Shown in pieces: positions 29,678 through 39,224 of a DNA stretch of 64,000 bases. Origin of the DNA: Agrobacterium tumefaciens (GTDB lineage: Bacteria > Pseudomonadota > Alphaproteobacteria > Rhizobiales > Rhizobiaceae); contig CP048470.1 in assembly GCA_025559845.1 (NCBI GenBank), positions 348,001-412,000 on the forward strand. Reading direction: 5' to 3'. The notes under the pieces were generated by a model. The model did not search any database. It worked only from the letters and a program-made list of their open reading frames with translations, and had not been told where the DNA came from. The translations under genes were made by a program, and so were the position numbers. Position 1 is the stretch's first letter; each line of letters starts with the position of its first letter.

Positions 29678-29701
29678 AATGATAACTCCACGGTTATCAT
29701 T
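29678..29701 (+). terminator. Terminator after quiC
   Basis: AATGATAAC-TCCACG-GTTATCATT is a perfect 9-bp stem and is followed by GATCATTTCTTTTTCATTTT, a T-rich tail. It is an intrinsic terminator for quiC, although the stem is AT-rich. Confidence 0.6.
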
Positions 29702-29796
29702 GATCATTTCTTTTTCATTTTACTTTCCACGCTGCAGACAGCAATTTCGTGCAATCGATCAGTGCGGAGGAACCGCTGGTCACGTGGGAGGAAATC

Positions 29797-30969
29797 ATGA
29801 AGTTATTGCTCACCGCTGCTTTTGCAGCCATTTGTCTCGGCTCTGTGGCCCATGCTGAAACCATCAAGGTAGGTGTCGTCGGCCCGTTCTCCGGTCCCTT
29901 TGCTCTTCAGGGAAAAAACTTCAAGGCAGGGATCGATGCCTGGTTTGCCCTGAACTCTAACAAGGTCGGCAACGATACGATCGAGGTTATCTATCGCGAC
30001 GTGCCGCAGGCCGATCCGGCCCAGTCGAAGGCGCTGGCTCAGGAACTGGTGGTCAAGGAAGGCGTGCAGTATCTCGCTGGCTTCTACTTCACCCCGGATG
30101 CCATGGCGGTCACGCCGCTGTTGAAGCAGGGCAACGTGCCGATGGTGGTCATGAACGCTGCAACGTCAGCTATCGTGACCAAAAGCCCTTATGTGGTGCG
30201 CACATCCTTTACCACCTGGCAAACCTCGACCCCGATCGCCAAGGTCGCCTTTGATGGTGGCGTCAAGAAAGTCATTTCGCTCGTGAGCGATTACGGCCCG
30301 GGCGTTGATGCGGAAAATGCCTTCAAGGCCGCATTCACGGCGGCAGGAGGTGAAGTCGTTGAAAGCATCCGTATGCCGCTTTCCACCAACGACTTCAGCC
30401 CGATCATGCAGCGTGTCAAAGATTCGGGTGCGCAAGGCGTTTTCGCCTTCCTTCCATCGGGTCCGACAACACTCGGCTTCGTCAAGGCATTCAATGACAA
30501 CGGCCTGAAATCCAGTGGCATCAAGCTGTTTGCCCCGGGCGATCTGACACAGGAATCCGACCTGCCGGCACTCGGTGAAGCGGCACTCGGCATGCAGACC
30601 ACGTTCCACTACGCCGTCTCGCACGACTCGGCGGAAAACAAGGCATTTGTTGAGGCCTCGTCCAAGGCCATCGGCAATCCAAAGGAACTTTCCTTCCCGG
30701 CGGTCGGCGCTTTTGATGGCATGTATGTCATCAGCAAGATGATCGAGGCGACCGGCGGCAAGCAGGACGCTGAAAAAGCTGTCGACGCCGTCAAAGGCCT
30801 GTCTTGGACAAGCCCGCGCGGCCCCGTGACGATTGATGGCGAAAGCCGTCACATCACGCAGAACATCTACCTGCGCGAAGTCGCCAAGGCTGACGATGGC
30901 ACTTACTACAACAAGGAAGTCCAGACCTTTGAAAAGCAGGGTGATCCCGGCTTGGCAGCAGCGAAGTAA
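29797..30969 (+). CDS. HAAT ABC transporter substrate-binding protein
   Basis: A 390-residue periplasmic binding protein of the LivJ/LivK class. The signal peptide MKLLLTAAFAAICLGSVAHA is cleaved before ETIKVGVVGPFSGPFALQG. Further family motifs are VKEGVQYLAGFYFTPDAMAV and SLVSDYGPGVDAENAFKAAF. GGGAGG precedes the ATG. It opens a complete five-gene HAAT operon. Its position between aromatic/hydroaromatic catabolism and inositol genes leaves the ligand open; HAAT proteins near such genes can bind aromatic acids. No substrate can be read from the sequence. Confidence 0.88.
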   Translation: MKLLLTAAFAAICLGSVAHAETIKVGVVGPFSGPFALQGKNFKAGIDAWFALNSNKVGNDTIEVIYRDVPQADPAQSKALAQELVVKEGVQYLAGFYFTPDAMAVTPLLKQGNVPMVVMNAATSAIVTKSPYVVRTSFTTWQTSTPIAKVAFDGGVKKVISLVSDYGPGVDAENAFKAAFTAAGGEVVESIRMPLSTNDFSPIMQRVKDSGAQGVFAFLPSGPTTLGFVKAFNDNGLKSSGIKLFAPGDLTQESDLPALGEAALGMQTTFHYAVSHDSAENKAFVEASSKAIGNPKELSFPAVGAFDGMYVISKMIEATGGKQDAEKAVDAVKGLSWTSPRGPVTIDGESRHITQNIYLREVAKADDGTYYNKEVQTFEKQGDPGLAAAK

Positions 30970-30991
30970 CAACAAGCCGCAGCAAGACTTG

Positions 30992-31011
30992 AGCCGCCCT
31001 TCGGGGCGGTT
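30992..31011 (+). other. Hairpin with TTCG loop after the HAAT binding-protein gene
   Basis: AGCCGCCC-TTCG-GGGCGGTT forms an 8-bp stem (one G-U pair) capped by a very stable TTCG loop. No T run follows. It lies 22 bases past the binding-protein stop and probably protects that mRNA segment or slows polymerase. Confidence 0.55.
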
Positions 31012-31052
31012 CGCATAGATAAGGCCGAAATAGGCCGGAGGAGCTTTTCCAC

Positions 31053-31916
31053 ATGCAGACGGTTTTCAGCATCCTCGTCGATGCGCTCGCCTATGGCATG
31101 GTCCTTTTCATCATTTCCATCGGGCTTTCGGTAACGATGGGATTGATGCGGGTCGTCAACCTGGCGCACGGCGCCTTTGCCATGATCGGCGGCTATCTAG
31201 CATCATACGCAGCACATGGCCTCGGTCTCGGATATGCGGCTGCCATTCTGATTGCGATTGTTGGAACCATCATCATTGCGATACCTCTCGAGCGCTTTCT
31301 CTACAGGCGCATTTACGGGTCGCCGGAATTGACGCAGGTCCTGATGACGATCGGCATCACCTTCTGCATTATCGGGATCGCCAACTATGTCTTCGGCCCC
31401 ACCCTGAAAACCATCCCGCTCCCACAACAGCTTTCGGGTGCAGCCGATCTCGGTTTCCGGACGATTGCCACACATCGTATTTTTGCAATCATCTGCGGCC
31501 TCGTGGTTGCAGGCGCGCTTTGGTTCACATTTGAGCGCACCGCCTTTGGTATCAAGTTGCGTGCTGCCGTCGACAACGCCGCCATGGCTGCGGCTCTCGG
31601 GGTCAGGACCGAAGTGATCTACGCCATCAGCTTTGCGATCGCCGTTGGCCTGGCGGCCATGGGCGGAGTTATTGGAGCAGAATTGCTTCCTGTCGAGCCA
31701 TACTACGCGCTGCGTTACATGGTGACGTTCCTTGTGGTCGTCTCAGTGGGTGGTGCAGGTTCTATCCCCGGCGCGCTGGTCGCTTGTCTGTTGCTCGGCG
31801 CTATCGACACCACCGGCCGCTACCTGGCCCCCGAATATGGAGAATTCTTTTTCTACCTCGCGGTCATCGTAATCATCACGATTTTCCCGCGCGGCCTGAT
31901 GGGAAGGCTCAAGTGA
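31053..31916 (+). CDS. HAAT ABC permease 1 (LivH type)
   Basis: A 287-residue inner-membrane permease with about eight hydrophobic segments. It has the family start LVDALAYGMVLFIISIGLSVTMGLMRVVNLAHGAFAMIGGY and the C-terminal GGAGSIPGALVACLLLGAIDT seen in LivH proteins. AGGCCGGAGGAG lies upstream of the ATG at 31053. It pairs with the LivM-type permease, whose ATG begins one base after this stop. Length is normal. Confidence 0.92.
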   Translation: MQTVFSILVDALAYGMVLFIISIGLSVTMGLMRVVNLAHGAFAMIGGYLASYAAHGLGLGYAAAILIAIVGTIIIAIPLERFLYRRIYGSPELTQVLMTIGITFCIIGIANYVFGPTLKTIPLPQQLSGAADLGFRTIATHRIFAIICGLVVAGALWFTFERTAFGIKLRAAVDNAAMAAALGVRTEVIYAISFAIAVGLAAMGGVIGAELLPVEPYYALRYMVTFLVVVSVGGAGSIPGALVACLLLGAIDTTGRYLAPEYGEFFFYLAVIVIITIFPRGLMGRLK

Positions 31917-31917
31917 A

Positions 31918-32925
31918 ATGGCGGTTCTCATGAATGAAGTAACAGCACCTGAAAAGACCGCGGCCAACCGATCCACCCTGCGTGCACTCGGCGGTCCGGT
32001 TCTCATCATCGCAGCCGCGATCGCCGGGTACTTTTTGTTTCCGGACAACCTGGCACTTCTGACTCGGATCATCGCAATTGCGCTCCTCGTCCTGTCCATC
32101 GACCTTGTCACGGGTTATTGCGGGGTCGCGACGCTTGGGCATGCGGCACTGTTCGGCGCTGGCGCATACGCGGCAGGCATTGCCGCGGCCCATTTTGAAA
32201 TCACGGACCCGTTTGCCATGACGCTCATCGGAGCTACCGCAGGTGGCGTCGCTGGCCTCCTCTCGGGCACAATCCTACTGAGGGCCCACGGCCTGCCGCA
32301 ACTTGTGCTATCGATCGCCGTCATCCACCTGTTCCACGAAGCTGCGAACAAGGCATCCGGGTGGACGGGCGGCAGCGACGGGCTCTCCGGTGTCTCGCCA
32401 GACGCAATTTTCGGCACCTTCGAATTCGACCTCTATGGACGCACCGCCTATGTCTATGGCGTCTGTCTCTTGTTGGTGGTTTTCCTTGCCCTGACGGTGG
32501 TTGTGAATTCGCCCTTCGGCATGCTTTGCCGTGGCATCAAGCAGGATAGTATTCGTATCAAGGCAATGGGTGGCTCGGTCAACGCAACTGTCCTCAAGAT
32601 GTTTGTCATCTCGGGTATTGTTGCCGGCATTGGCGGTGCGCTCAACGCAATCTCCACTCAGGTGGTGGGACTGGACAGCCTGAGCTTCACACTCTCGGCA
32701 GAGGCCTTGGTAATGCTCGTTCTTGGAGGTGCAGGATCGCTCTACGGGGCGCTGATCGGAACCGTTACCTTCATGTGGTTTGAGGATGTTGTCTCAGCCG
32801 CAAACCCGTTCCACTGGCTGACCATTGTCGGACTTTTGCTGATTGCTGTCGTCCTCTTCGCTCCACGCGGATTGTACGGAGCTGGTGAACAAATACTCGG
32901 ACGTCTGAAAGGAGGCCGCAAATGA
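31918..32925 (+). CDS. HAAT ABC permease 2 (LivM type)
   Basis: A 335-residue permease of the LivM type: a hydrophilic N-terminus, about nine membrane segments, VTGYCGVATLGHAALFGAGAYAAG (the LivM consensus around the first conserved Gly-rich helix), and VLGGAGSLYGALIGT near the C-terminus. A second in-frame ATG lies four codons downstream. Its end overlaps the first ATPase gene by four bases. Confidence 0.92.
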   Translation: MAVLMNEVTAPEKTAANRSTLRALGGPVLIIAAAIAGYFLFPDNLALLTRIIAIALLVLSIDLVTGYCGVATLGHAALFGAGAYAAGIAAAHFEITDPFAMTLIGATAGGVAGLLSGTILLRAHGLPQLVLSIAVIHLFHEAANKASGWTGGSDGLSGVSPDAIFGTFEFDLYGRTAYVYGVCLLLVVFLALTVVVNSPFGMLCRGIKQDSIRIKAMGGSVNATVLKMFVISGIVAGIGGALNAISTQVVGLDSLSFTLSAEALVMLVLGGAGSLYGALIGTVTFMWFEDVVSAANPFHWLTIVGLLLIAVVLFAPRGLYGAGEQILGRLKGGRK

Positions 32926-33686
32926 CGCCAATCTTCGAAGTCTCCGGACTGCAAAAAAACTTTGGCGGTCTTCTGGTCACCAACGATGTATCGCTCACGC
33001 TGTCCCCCGGTGACCGCACGGTCCTGATCGGCCCGAACGGGGCAGGCAAGACAACGTTCGTCAACCTGGTGACCGGAAATATCCAACCATCAGCCGGAAC
33101 CGTGCGCATTGCAGGTGAAGATGTGACGGGCCTCAGCGCTGCCCAGCGGGTAAAGCGCGGCCTTGTGCGCTCATTCCAGGTTACTCGGCTTTTCCAGGAC
33201 ATGACGCCTGAAGAACATGTTGCACTGGCAATCCTGCAGCGTGAAGGAAAGACGGGCCGGATTTTTGGGCGCTACAGTGCCATGCCTTCTGTCATGCAGG
33301 AAGTCCGCGATATTTTAGGGACGCTCGGTCTTCTTCCACTGGCCGGAACACGTGTGCGCGAAATCGCCTACGGCCAGCAACGCCTGATCGAGATTGCACT
33401 CGCCATGGCTCTCAAACCCAAAACTCTCCTTCTCGACGAACCGGCAGCGGGGGTCCCTTCAACAGAGACGTCCCGCATCGAGCAGGCGCTCGACCGACTG
33501 CCGTCCGACCTCGCAATATTGATGATCGAGCACGACATGGATCTCGTGTTCCGCTTTGCCAAGCGCGTTGTGGTTCTGGCCGCTGGTGCCGTCATTTTTG
33601 ACGGCTCGCCTGAAGAAGTCACGTCCAACGCCGAAGTTCGCCAAGCCTATCTGGGAAGTTATGCCGATGCCCGCAGCGCCGCTTGA
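32922..33686 (+). CDS. HAAT ABC ATP-binding protein 1 (LivG type)
   Basis: A 254-residue ATPase. Walker A GPNGAGKT is at residues 37-44, Walker B is LLLDEPAAG, and IMIEHDMDLVFRFAKRVVVL contains the switch histidine. The signature motif is AYGQQRLIEIALAM instead of LSGGQ, a variant that is common in LivG proteins. The AGGAGG in the end of the permease gene serves as its ribosome-binding site. It lacks the long extension of some LivG proteins. Confidence 0.93.
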   Translation: MTPIFEVSGLQKNFGGLLVTNDVSLTLSPGDRTVLIGPNGAGKTTFVNLVTGNIQPSAGTVRIAGEDVTGLSAAQRVKRGLVRSFQVTRLFQDMTPEEHVALAILQREGKTGRIFGRYSAMPSVMQEVRDILGTLGLLPLAGTRVREIAYGQQRLIEIALAMALKPKTLLLDEPAAGVPSTETSRIEQALDRLPSDLAILMIEHDMDLVFRFAKRVVVLAAGAVIFDGSPEEVTSNAEVRQAYLGSYADARSAA

Positions 33687-34383
33687 AATCTCCAACCTGT
33701 CCGCAGGCTACGGTCCGACCCGTGTGATCGAGGGCCTGTCTCTGTCCGTCCCGTCAGGTTCTCGCCTTGCCGTGCTTGGACGCAATGGCGTCGGCAAGAC
33801 GAGCCTGTTTGCGACGCTCGCCGGCCAGACGAAAAGGTTCTCCGGCGACATCCGCCTTGGCTCACAGGATATAACCGGCCTGCCGAGTGCCGCGCGCGCC
33901 CATGCGGGCCTGGGTTATGTCCCGCAAACCCGTGATGTCTTCCCGACCCTGACGGTCGAGGAAAACCTCTTTGTTGGTCTCAAGGGTAGACCCAAATCCG
34001 CAATCGAAGAGGCCTACAGCCTTTTTCCGCGATTGAAAGAACGTCGGCGCAATCTCGGCTCGCAGTTGTCGGGCGGTGAACAGCAGATGCTGTCAACGGC
34101 GCGCACCATCCTCGGCAAGCCGAAGGTTCTGCTTCTGGACGAACCGCTGGAAGGTTTGGCACCGGTCATCTGCGAAGAGCTTATGGCAGCGTTTTCGAAA
34201 CTGGCACAATCGGGGGAAATGACCATCCTTCTGGTCGAACAGCGTATCCAGATGGCGATCGATTTTGCTGACCACGCGATCATCATGGAGCGTGGGCGTA
34301 TCGCCTGGCAGGGCTCTTCGAGCGAGCTTTCAGATAATCCAGATATCATCGACACGTATCTCGGCGTTGGAGGCCTCCACTAG
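33661..34383 (+). CDS. HAAT ABC ATP-binding protein 2 (LivF type)
   Basis: A 240-residue ATPase. Walker A GRNGVGKT is at residues 40-47, the signature LSGGEQQML and Walker B LLLDEPLEG follow, and LVEQRIQMAIDFADHAIIMERGRIAWQG is the typical LivF ending. Its start lies 26 bases inside the LivG-type gene; ATG 33661 or 33667 may be used. It is the last gene of the HAAT operon; 121 bases separate it from the iolR-like gene. Confidence 0.93.
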   Translation: MPMPAAPLEISNLSAGYGPTRVIEGLSLSVPSGSRLAVLGRNGVGKTSLFATLAGQTKRFSGDIRLGSQDITGLPSAARAHAGLGYVPQTRDVFPTLTVEENLFVGLKGRPKSAIEEAYSLFPRLKERRRNLGSQLSGGEQQMLSTARTILGKPKVLLLDEPLEGLAPVICEELMAAFSKLAQSGEMTILLVEQRIQMAIDFADHAIIMERGRIAWQGSSSELSDNPDIIDTYLGVGGLH

Positions 34384-34446
34384 AACCTCCAGAACATCCG
34401 AAAGCTGAAGCCGACGATGCGAGCGACATCCCGGTGAAAAACGACG

Positions 34447-34462
34447 TAGAATAAAAATTCCA
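34447..34462 (+). promoter_or_regulatory. IolR operator candidate upstream of iolR
   Basis: TAGAATAAAAATTCCA is nearly palindromic (TRGAAT-N4-ATTCYA) and fits the GGAA-N6-TTCC pattern recalled for Sinorhizobium IolR except for one base. A further perfect palindrome TGAATATTCA lies at 34474-34483. Related elements are present before iolC and before the CUT2 binding-protein gene. This suggests autoregulation. Confidence 0.55.
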
Positions 34463-34504
34463 TTCCGCTAAAGTGAATATTCATCACGAGGAATAGGAAG
34501 AAAA

Positions 34505-35320
34505 ATGACCGTCAATGAGGCTCCGGGTTCGGTAAAGGCATTCGAAGAAAGGTTGCACGAGGTTGCCGACAGCCTGCCCAAGCGTTTGCGGCAATGCGCC
34601 GATTACGTTGCTTCCAACCAGGACCGAATTGCCGTCTCTACGGTTGCAGAAATGGCTGAGGGTGCAGGTGTGCAGCCTTCAGCTTTCATGCGCTTCTGTC
34701 AGATCATGGGCTTTTCCGGGTTTTCGGAAATGCAGCGTCTTTTTCGCGAATCTTATGTGGGCGGTTGGCCCGATTACGCCACGCGTCTCGATCATCTGCG
34801 CGAAAAAGGCGACGAGAGCGCATCCGGCCTGCTTGCAGAGTTTGTGGAGGCTGGCAGAGCATCGCTGGAATCGCTCCTGAAGTCAGTGGACACCCGCCAA
34901 CTCGATGAGGCTGTTTCCGCTCTGGCAAAAGCGAGAACCGTTCATATTGTTGGACTGCGGCGCTCGTTCCCTGTTGCGAGCTACCTTGCCTATGCCTTCG
35001 AAAAAATGAAGGTTCCAGCGGTTCTGCACAGTGCCGTCGGCGGCCTCGGCAACATCAGCGCAATTTCTCCTGACGACGCGCTGATCGCGATCACATTTTC
35101 TCCCTACTCGTCGGAAACGTTGGAGCTCGCCGATGCTGTGCGGGCAAAAGGCGTTCCCGTCGTTGCACTGTCTGATTCGGCGGTTAACCCGCTTCGCAAG
35201 GGGGGAGCCATGTTGCTGACTGTGACAGAGATCGACTTTGGTGCTTTCCGTTCACTTTCTGCCACGCTTTGCGTTGCGATAACGCTTGCGGTTGCCGTGG
35301 GAGCGCGCAAGACTGACTGA
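34505..35320 (+). CDS. iolR: RpiR-family regulator, probable IolR
   Basis: A 271-residue regulator with an N-terminal RpiR helix-turn-helix (SLPKRLRQCADYVASNQDRIAVSTVAEMAEGAGVQPSAFMRFC in outline, residues 18-70) and a C-terminal SIS sugar-phosphate-binding domain (about 115-260), where TVHIVGLRRSFPVASYLAYAF and ITFSPYSSETLELADAVRAKG are recognisable. AGGAATAGGAAG precedes the ATG. It stands directly in front of iolCDEB, as in rhizobia, where the RpiR-like IolR represses inositol genes. The likely effector is a phosphorylated inositol intermediate. Confidence 0.9.
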   Translation: MTVNEAPGSVKAFEERLHEVADSLPKRLRQCADYVASNQDRIAVSTVAEMAEGAGVQPSAFMRFCQIMGFSGFSEMQRLFRESYVGGWPDYATRLDHLREKGDESASGLLAEFVEAGRASLESLLKSVDTRQLDEAVSALAKARTVHIVGLRRSFPVASYLAYAFEKMKVPAVLHSAVGGLGNISAISPDDALIAITFSPYSSETLELADAVRAKGVPVVALSDSAVNPLRKGGAMLLTVTEIDFGAFRSLSATLCVAITLAVAVGARKTD

Positions 35321-35345
35321 ATATTTTTATTGAAAACACAGAAAA

Positions 35346-35361
35346 TAGAATTTATGCTCCA
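35346..35361 (+). promoter_or_regulatory. IolR operator candidate upstream of iolC
   Basis: TAGAATTTATGCTCCA shares TAGAAT at one end and TCCA at the other with the element in front of iolR (11 of 16 positions). It lies between the iolR stop and the terminator-like hairpin in the iolC leader. Confidence 0.45.
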
Positions 35362-35368
35362 AATTAAT

Positions 35369-35395
35369 AAAACGGCATTCTAAACCTGCCGTTTT
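35369..35395 (+). terminator. Terminator between iolR and iolC
   Basis: AAAACGGCA and TGCCGTTTT form a perfect 9-bp stem around a 9-base loop, with the T run as part of the stem's 3' arm. It lies 48 bases past the iolR stop codon and isolates iolR from iolCDEB. Confidence 0.7.
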
Positions 35396-35489
35396 GTCAA
35401 AGCGCCAGATCCTGGCGGAAAAGACAGGTGAGCAGAGGAGGCTCATCTGAGAACGGCGGCCTGGTTCTCAGCCGCCAAGGAGGAGCCTT

Positions 35490-37406
35490 TTGAAAAAACT
35501 CGATCTCATTACGATTGGGCGTTCTTCTGTCGACCTTTACGGCGCACAGGTGGGCGGACGTCTGGAGGACATGGCCTCCTTCAACAAATATATCGGTGGT
35601 TCGCCGACCAATATTGCAGCCGGCGCCGCACGGCTTGGCCTCAACAGTGCCGTCATCACGCGTGTTGGCGATGAACACATGGGCCGATTTATCCGCGAGC
35701 AACTCGTCCGCGAAGGTGTCGATGTTCGTGGCGTCAAAACAGACCCCGAAAGGCTGACCGCACTCGTTCTCCTGGGTATCCGCGACCAGAACCAGTTCCC
35801 TTTGATTTTCTATCGCGAAAACTGCGCTGACATGGCGCTATGCGAAGACGACATCGACCCGGCGTTCATCGCAGACGCGGCCTGTGTATGCGCGACGGGC
35901 ACCCATTTGTCGCATCCCAAAACCGAAGCAGCCGTCCTCAAGGCGCTCAGGCTTGCTCGCGAAAATGGCGCCAAGACCGCACTCGACATCGACTACCGAC
36001 CCAATCTCTGGGGTGTTGCAGGTCACGGCGATGGTGAAAGCCGTTTTGTCGAGTCAGAGAAGGTAACCGCCAAACTGCAATCGACCCTGCACCTCTTCGA
36101 CCTGATCGTCGGAACGGAAGAAGAATTCCATATCGCCGGCGGCTCGACCGACACATTGGCGGCTCTGAGGGCTGTTCGCGCAGTCTCCAAGGCAACCCTG
36201 GTCTGCAAGCGCGGACCGATGGGAGCTGTGGTCTTTACCGGTGCAATACCAGACAATCTCGATCACGGTGAATCGGGTGAAGGTTTTCCGATTGAAGTGT
36301 TCAACGTCCTTGGTGCAGGCGATGGCTTCATGGCCGGGCTTTTCCGGGGATGGCTCAGAGGCGAGGATTGGCCGACAACGTTGAAATTTGCCAATGCCTG
36401 CGGCGCATTTGCGGTCTCACGCCACGGCTGTACCCCAGCCTATCCGAGTTGGGAAGAGCTGCAATATTTCTTCCGCACTGGCATTCGAAACAAGGCGCTT
36501 CGCAAGGATGAAGGCTTGGAGCAGGTACACTGGTCGACCAACCGCAAGGGCGACTGGAACACGATGCGCGTCTTTGCTTTCGATCATCGCATGCAGTTGG
36601 AGGGGATGGCAGACGAACTCGGTGTGGACCATGGCCGCATCGGTGACTTCAAGAAACTCTGCCTGGCAGCAACCCGCCAGGTTGCAGGAAACGAAGAAGG
36701 ATACGGCATCCTCTGTGACGGCCGGCTTGGACGGGACGCGCTCTATGAGGCAAGTGGATCTGGCCTATGGATTGGCAGACCTGTTGAATGGCCAGGATCG
36801 CGACCTTTGACACTAGAACCTGCTCTGGGGGCGGACTACGGCGGCCTAGCGGAATGGCCAGTTGAAAATGTCGTGAAGGTGCTGTGCTTCTATCATCCCG
36901 ACGACACGGACGAAATGCGCACTGAGCAGGAGCAAACCGTCACTCGCCTGTTCCAAGCCGCCCGTCGCAACCGGCTGGAGATGCTGCTGGAGATCATTCC
37001 ATCGAAGGTCAATCCGACAGATGACACGACGGCGGCCCGCATCATCGATCGCTTCTACGAAATCGGGATCTACCCGGACTGGTGGAAACTGGAGCCGATG
37101 AAAACCGAGGCTGCCTGGAAGAATGCCTGCGATGCGGTCCAGCGTAACGACCCTTATGTCCGAGGTATTGTTGTTCTCGGTCTGGATGCTCCACAGAGCG
37201 AACTGGAGGAAAGTTTCCGCCTCGCGGCCGGCTTTGATCTGGTCAAGGGATTTGCGGTGGGACGTACAATCTTTGCGGAGGCTGCCCGTGCTTGGCTCGG
37301 CGGCAAAATGACAGACGCCGAGGCAATCAAGGACATGGCACAGCGCTACAGCAACCTGTGTCACATTTGGGATGAGGCGCGCGCCAAAAAGGGAGAGGCA
37401 GCGTGA
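35490..37406 (+). CDS. iolC: IolC-DUF2090 fusion: 5-dehydro-2-deoxygluconokinase plus aldolase-like domain
   Basis: A 638-residue bifunctional enzyme. Residues 1-330 are a PfkB-family kinase (TIGRSSVDLYGAQVGG, YIGGSPTNIAAGAARLG, catalytic NVLGAGDGFMAGLF near 273) that phosphorylates 5-dehydro-2-deoxygluconate. Residues 335-635 are a DUF2090 domain, thought to act as the aldolase normally supplied by IolJ; no separate iolJ was found here. The start is a TTG at 35490 behind AAGGAGGAG, with no better in-frame ATG nearby. This fusion is known in rhizobia. Its end overlaps iolD by four bases. Confidence 0.93.
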   Translation: MKKLDLITIGRSSVDLYGAQVGGRLEDMASFNKYIGGSPTNIAAGAARLGLNSAVITRVGDEHMGRFIREQLVREGVDVRGVKTDPERLTALVLLGIRDQNQFPLIFYRENCADMALCEDDIDPAFIADAACVCATGTHLSHPKTEAAVLKALRLARENGAKTALDIDYRPNLWGVAGHGDGESRFVESEKVTAKLQSTLHLFDLIVGTEEEFHIAGGSTDTLAALRAVRAVSKATLVCKRGPMGAVVFTGAIPDNLDHGESGEGFPIEVFNVLGAGDGFMAGLFRGWLRGEDWPTTLKFANACGAFAVSRHGCTPAYPSWEELQYFFRTGIRNKALRKDEGLEQVHWSTNRKGDWNTMRVFAFDHRMQLEGMADELGVDHGRIGDFKKLCLAATRQVAGNEEGYGILCDGRLGRDALYEASGSGLWIGRPVEWPGSRPLTLEPALGADYGGLAEWPVENVVKVLCFYHPDDTDEMRTEQEQTVTRLFQAARRNRLEMLLEIIPSKVNPTDDTTAARIIDRFYEIGIYPDWWKLEPMKTEAAWKNACDAVQRNDPYVRGIVVLGLDAPQSELEESFRLAAGFDLVKGFAVGRTIFAEAARAWLGGKMTDAEAIKDMAQRYSNLCHIWDEARAKKGEAA

Positions 37407-39223
37407 AAACAGTAAGACTGACGGCTGCGCAGGCGATGGTTCGTTACCTTGCCGCGCAGATGAATGAACACGGAGAAACCTACATTGCCGGTGTATGGGC
37501 CATATTCGGCCACGGCAATGTCGCTGGTATCGGCGAAGCGCTATATGGCATTAAAGATGAATTGCCGACCTATCGCGGCCAGAACGAACAGTCGATGGCC
37601 CATGCGGCAATTGCTTATTCCAAGCAACTGCGCCGCCGGCGCGCCATGGCGGTAACATCGTCGATTGGCCCCGGCGCAACCAACATGGTCACGGCAGCCG
37701 CACTGGCCCATGTGAACCGTCTGCCGGTTCTGTTGATCCCCGGTGATGTCTTTGCCAATCGCGGACCCGATCCGGTGCTGCAGCAGATCGAAGATTTTGG
37801 CGATGGCACGATGACGGTCAATGACTGCTTCCGCCCGGTGAGCCGATACTTTGACCGCATCATGCGACCCGAACAATTGCTGACCGCCCTTCCCCGCGCC
37901 ATGCGGACGATGACGGACCCGGCAGATTGCGGTCCGGTCACACTTGCATTCTGCCAGGATGTCCAGGCCGAAGCCTACGATTATCCTGAAAGCTTCTTTG
38001 AAAAACGTGTCTGGCGCCAACGCCGACCCGAGCCCGATGCGACAGAATTCGACAATGCGCTCGCCGCTTTGAAGGCTGCCAAGAACCCGATCATCGTTGC
38101 CGGAGGCGGCGTTCATTTTTCCGGCGCGACAGACACCCTGAAAGCGTTTGCGGAAAAACATTCCATCCCGGTCGTGGAAACACAGGCGGGCAAGTCCGCG
38201 CTCGCTTGGGATCATGACCTGAACTTCGGCCCTGTCGGTGTGACAGGTGCGGAATGTGCCAACATCGTCAGCGAAAAGGCCGATCTGGTGTTTGGCGTGG
38301 GCACCCGCTTCCAGGATTTTACGACGGGGTCTTGGGCACTCTTCAAAAACCCGAACCGAAAGATCCTGGCGCTCAACGTCCAGCCCTATGATAGCGCCAA
38401 ACACGGTGCAATCGGCCTGACGGCTGATGCAAAGATTGGGCTTGAAAAGCTGTCAGAAGCCCTTGGAGATTATAGTTTTGCCTCTCCCGACGCCAAACTC
38501 AAGGCCTCGTGGTACCAGAAGGCCGACAGCCTGACTAACCCTCCAGGTGATGCAAACAGCCTGCCAACCGACATGCAGGTGATCGGCGCGGTGCAGCGAG
38601 CCTCTCGTGACAACACAGTCGTCATGTGCGCAGCCGGAACCATGCCGGGCGAACTCCACCAGCTCTGGAAATCAAAGCTGCCACTGTCCTATCACATGGA
38701 GTACGGCTTTTCGTGCATGGGATATGAGGTCGCCGGTGGCCTCGGCATCAAGATGGCGGAGCCGGATCGGGACGTCATCGTCATGGTTGGTGACGGCTCC
38801 TACATGATGATGAACTCTGAGCTTGCGACCGCTGTCGCGATGGGCATGAAGATCACGCTCGTTATCACCGACAACCGGGGCTACGGCTGCATCAACCGGC
38901 TGCAGATGGGCACCGGTGGTGCAGAGTTCAACAACCTTTACGCTCATACCAACGTCAACCCGATTACCATCGATTTCGCCGCGCATGCCGGCGCCATGGG
39001 CGCGGATGCCAAGAAGGTTTCGTCCATCGCTGAGCTGGAGACGGCATTAGACACTGCCCGCGCTTCGGCGCGCACGACGGTCATCGTCATCGACACCGAT
39101 CCTTACCCAACTCCTGAAGCTGGCGGCTATTGGTGGGATGTGGCCGTTCCGGAAGTCTCCAAGCGCCAGGAAGTCAATGACGCACGCACTCGTTATGAAT
39201 CCGCATTGAAGGAAAGACAGTAA
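37403..39223 (+). CDS. iolD: 3D-(3,5/4)-trihydroxycyclohexane-1,2-dione hydrolase (IolD)
   Basis: A 606-residue thiamine-diphosphate enzyme that opens the ring of the diketo intermediate of inositol breakdown. It begins [35 protein letters not shown], with the catalytic-type N-domain; the cofactor-binding motif [12 protein letters not shown] ... [12 protein letters not shown] lies near residues 457-500. Length and order of domains match IolD. GTG 37403 overlaps the iolC stop, and GGGAGAGGCA serves as the ribosome-binding site. iolE follows after one base. Confidence 0.95.
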   Translation: MKTVRLTAAQAMVRYLAAQMNEHGETYIAGVWAIFGHGNVAGIGEALYGIKDELPTYRGQNEQSMAHAAIAYSKQLRRRRAMAVTSSIGPGATNMVTAAALAHVNRLPVLLIPGDVFANRGPDPVLQQIEDFGDGTMTVNDCFRPVSRYFDRIMRPEQLLTALPRAMRTMTDPADCGPVTLAFCQDVQAEAYDYPESFFEKRVWRQRRPEPDATEFDNALAALKAAKNPIIVAGGGVHFSGATDTLKAFAEKHSIPVVETQAGKSALAWDHDLNFGPVGVTGAECANIVSEKADLVFGVGTRFQDFTTGSWALFKNPNRKILALNVQPYDSAKHGAIGLTADAKIGLEKLSEALGDYSFASPDAKLKASWYQKADSLTNPPGDANSLPTDMQVIGAVQRASRDNTVVMCAAGTMPGELHQLWKSKLPLSYHMEYGFSCMGYEVAGGLGIKMAEPDRDVIVMVGDGSYMMMNSELATAVAMGMKITLVITDNRGYGCINRLQMGTGGAEFNNLYAHTNVNPITIDFAAHAGAMGADAKKVSSIAELETALDTARASARTTVIVIDTDPYPTPEAGGYWWDVAVPEVSKRQEVNDARTRYESALKERQ

Positions 39224-39224
39224 G

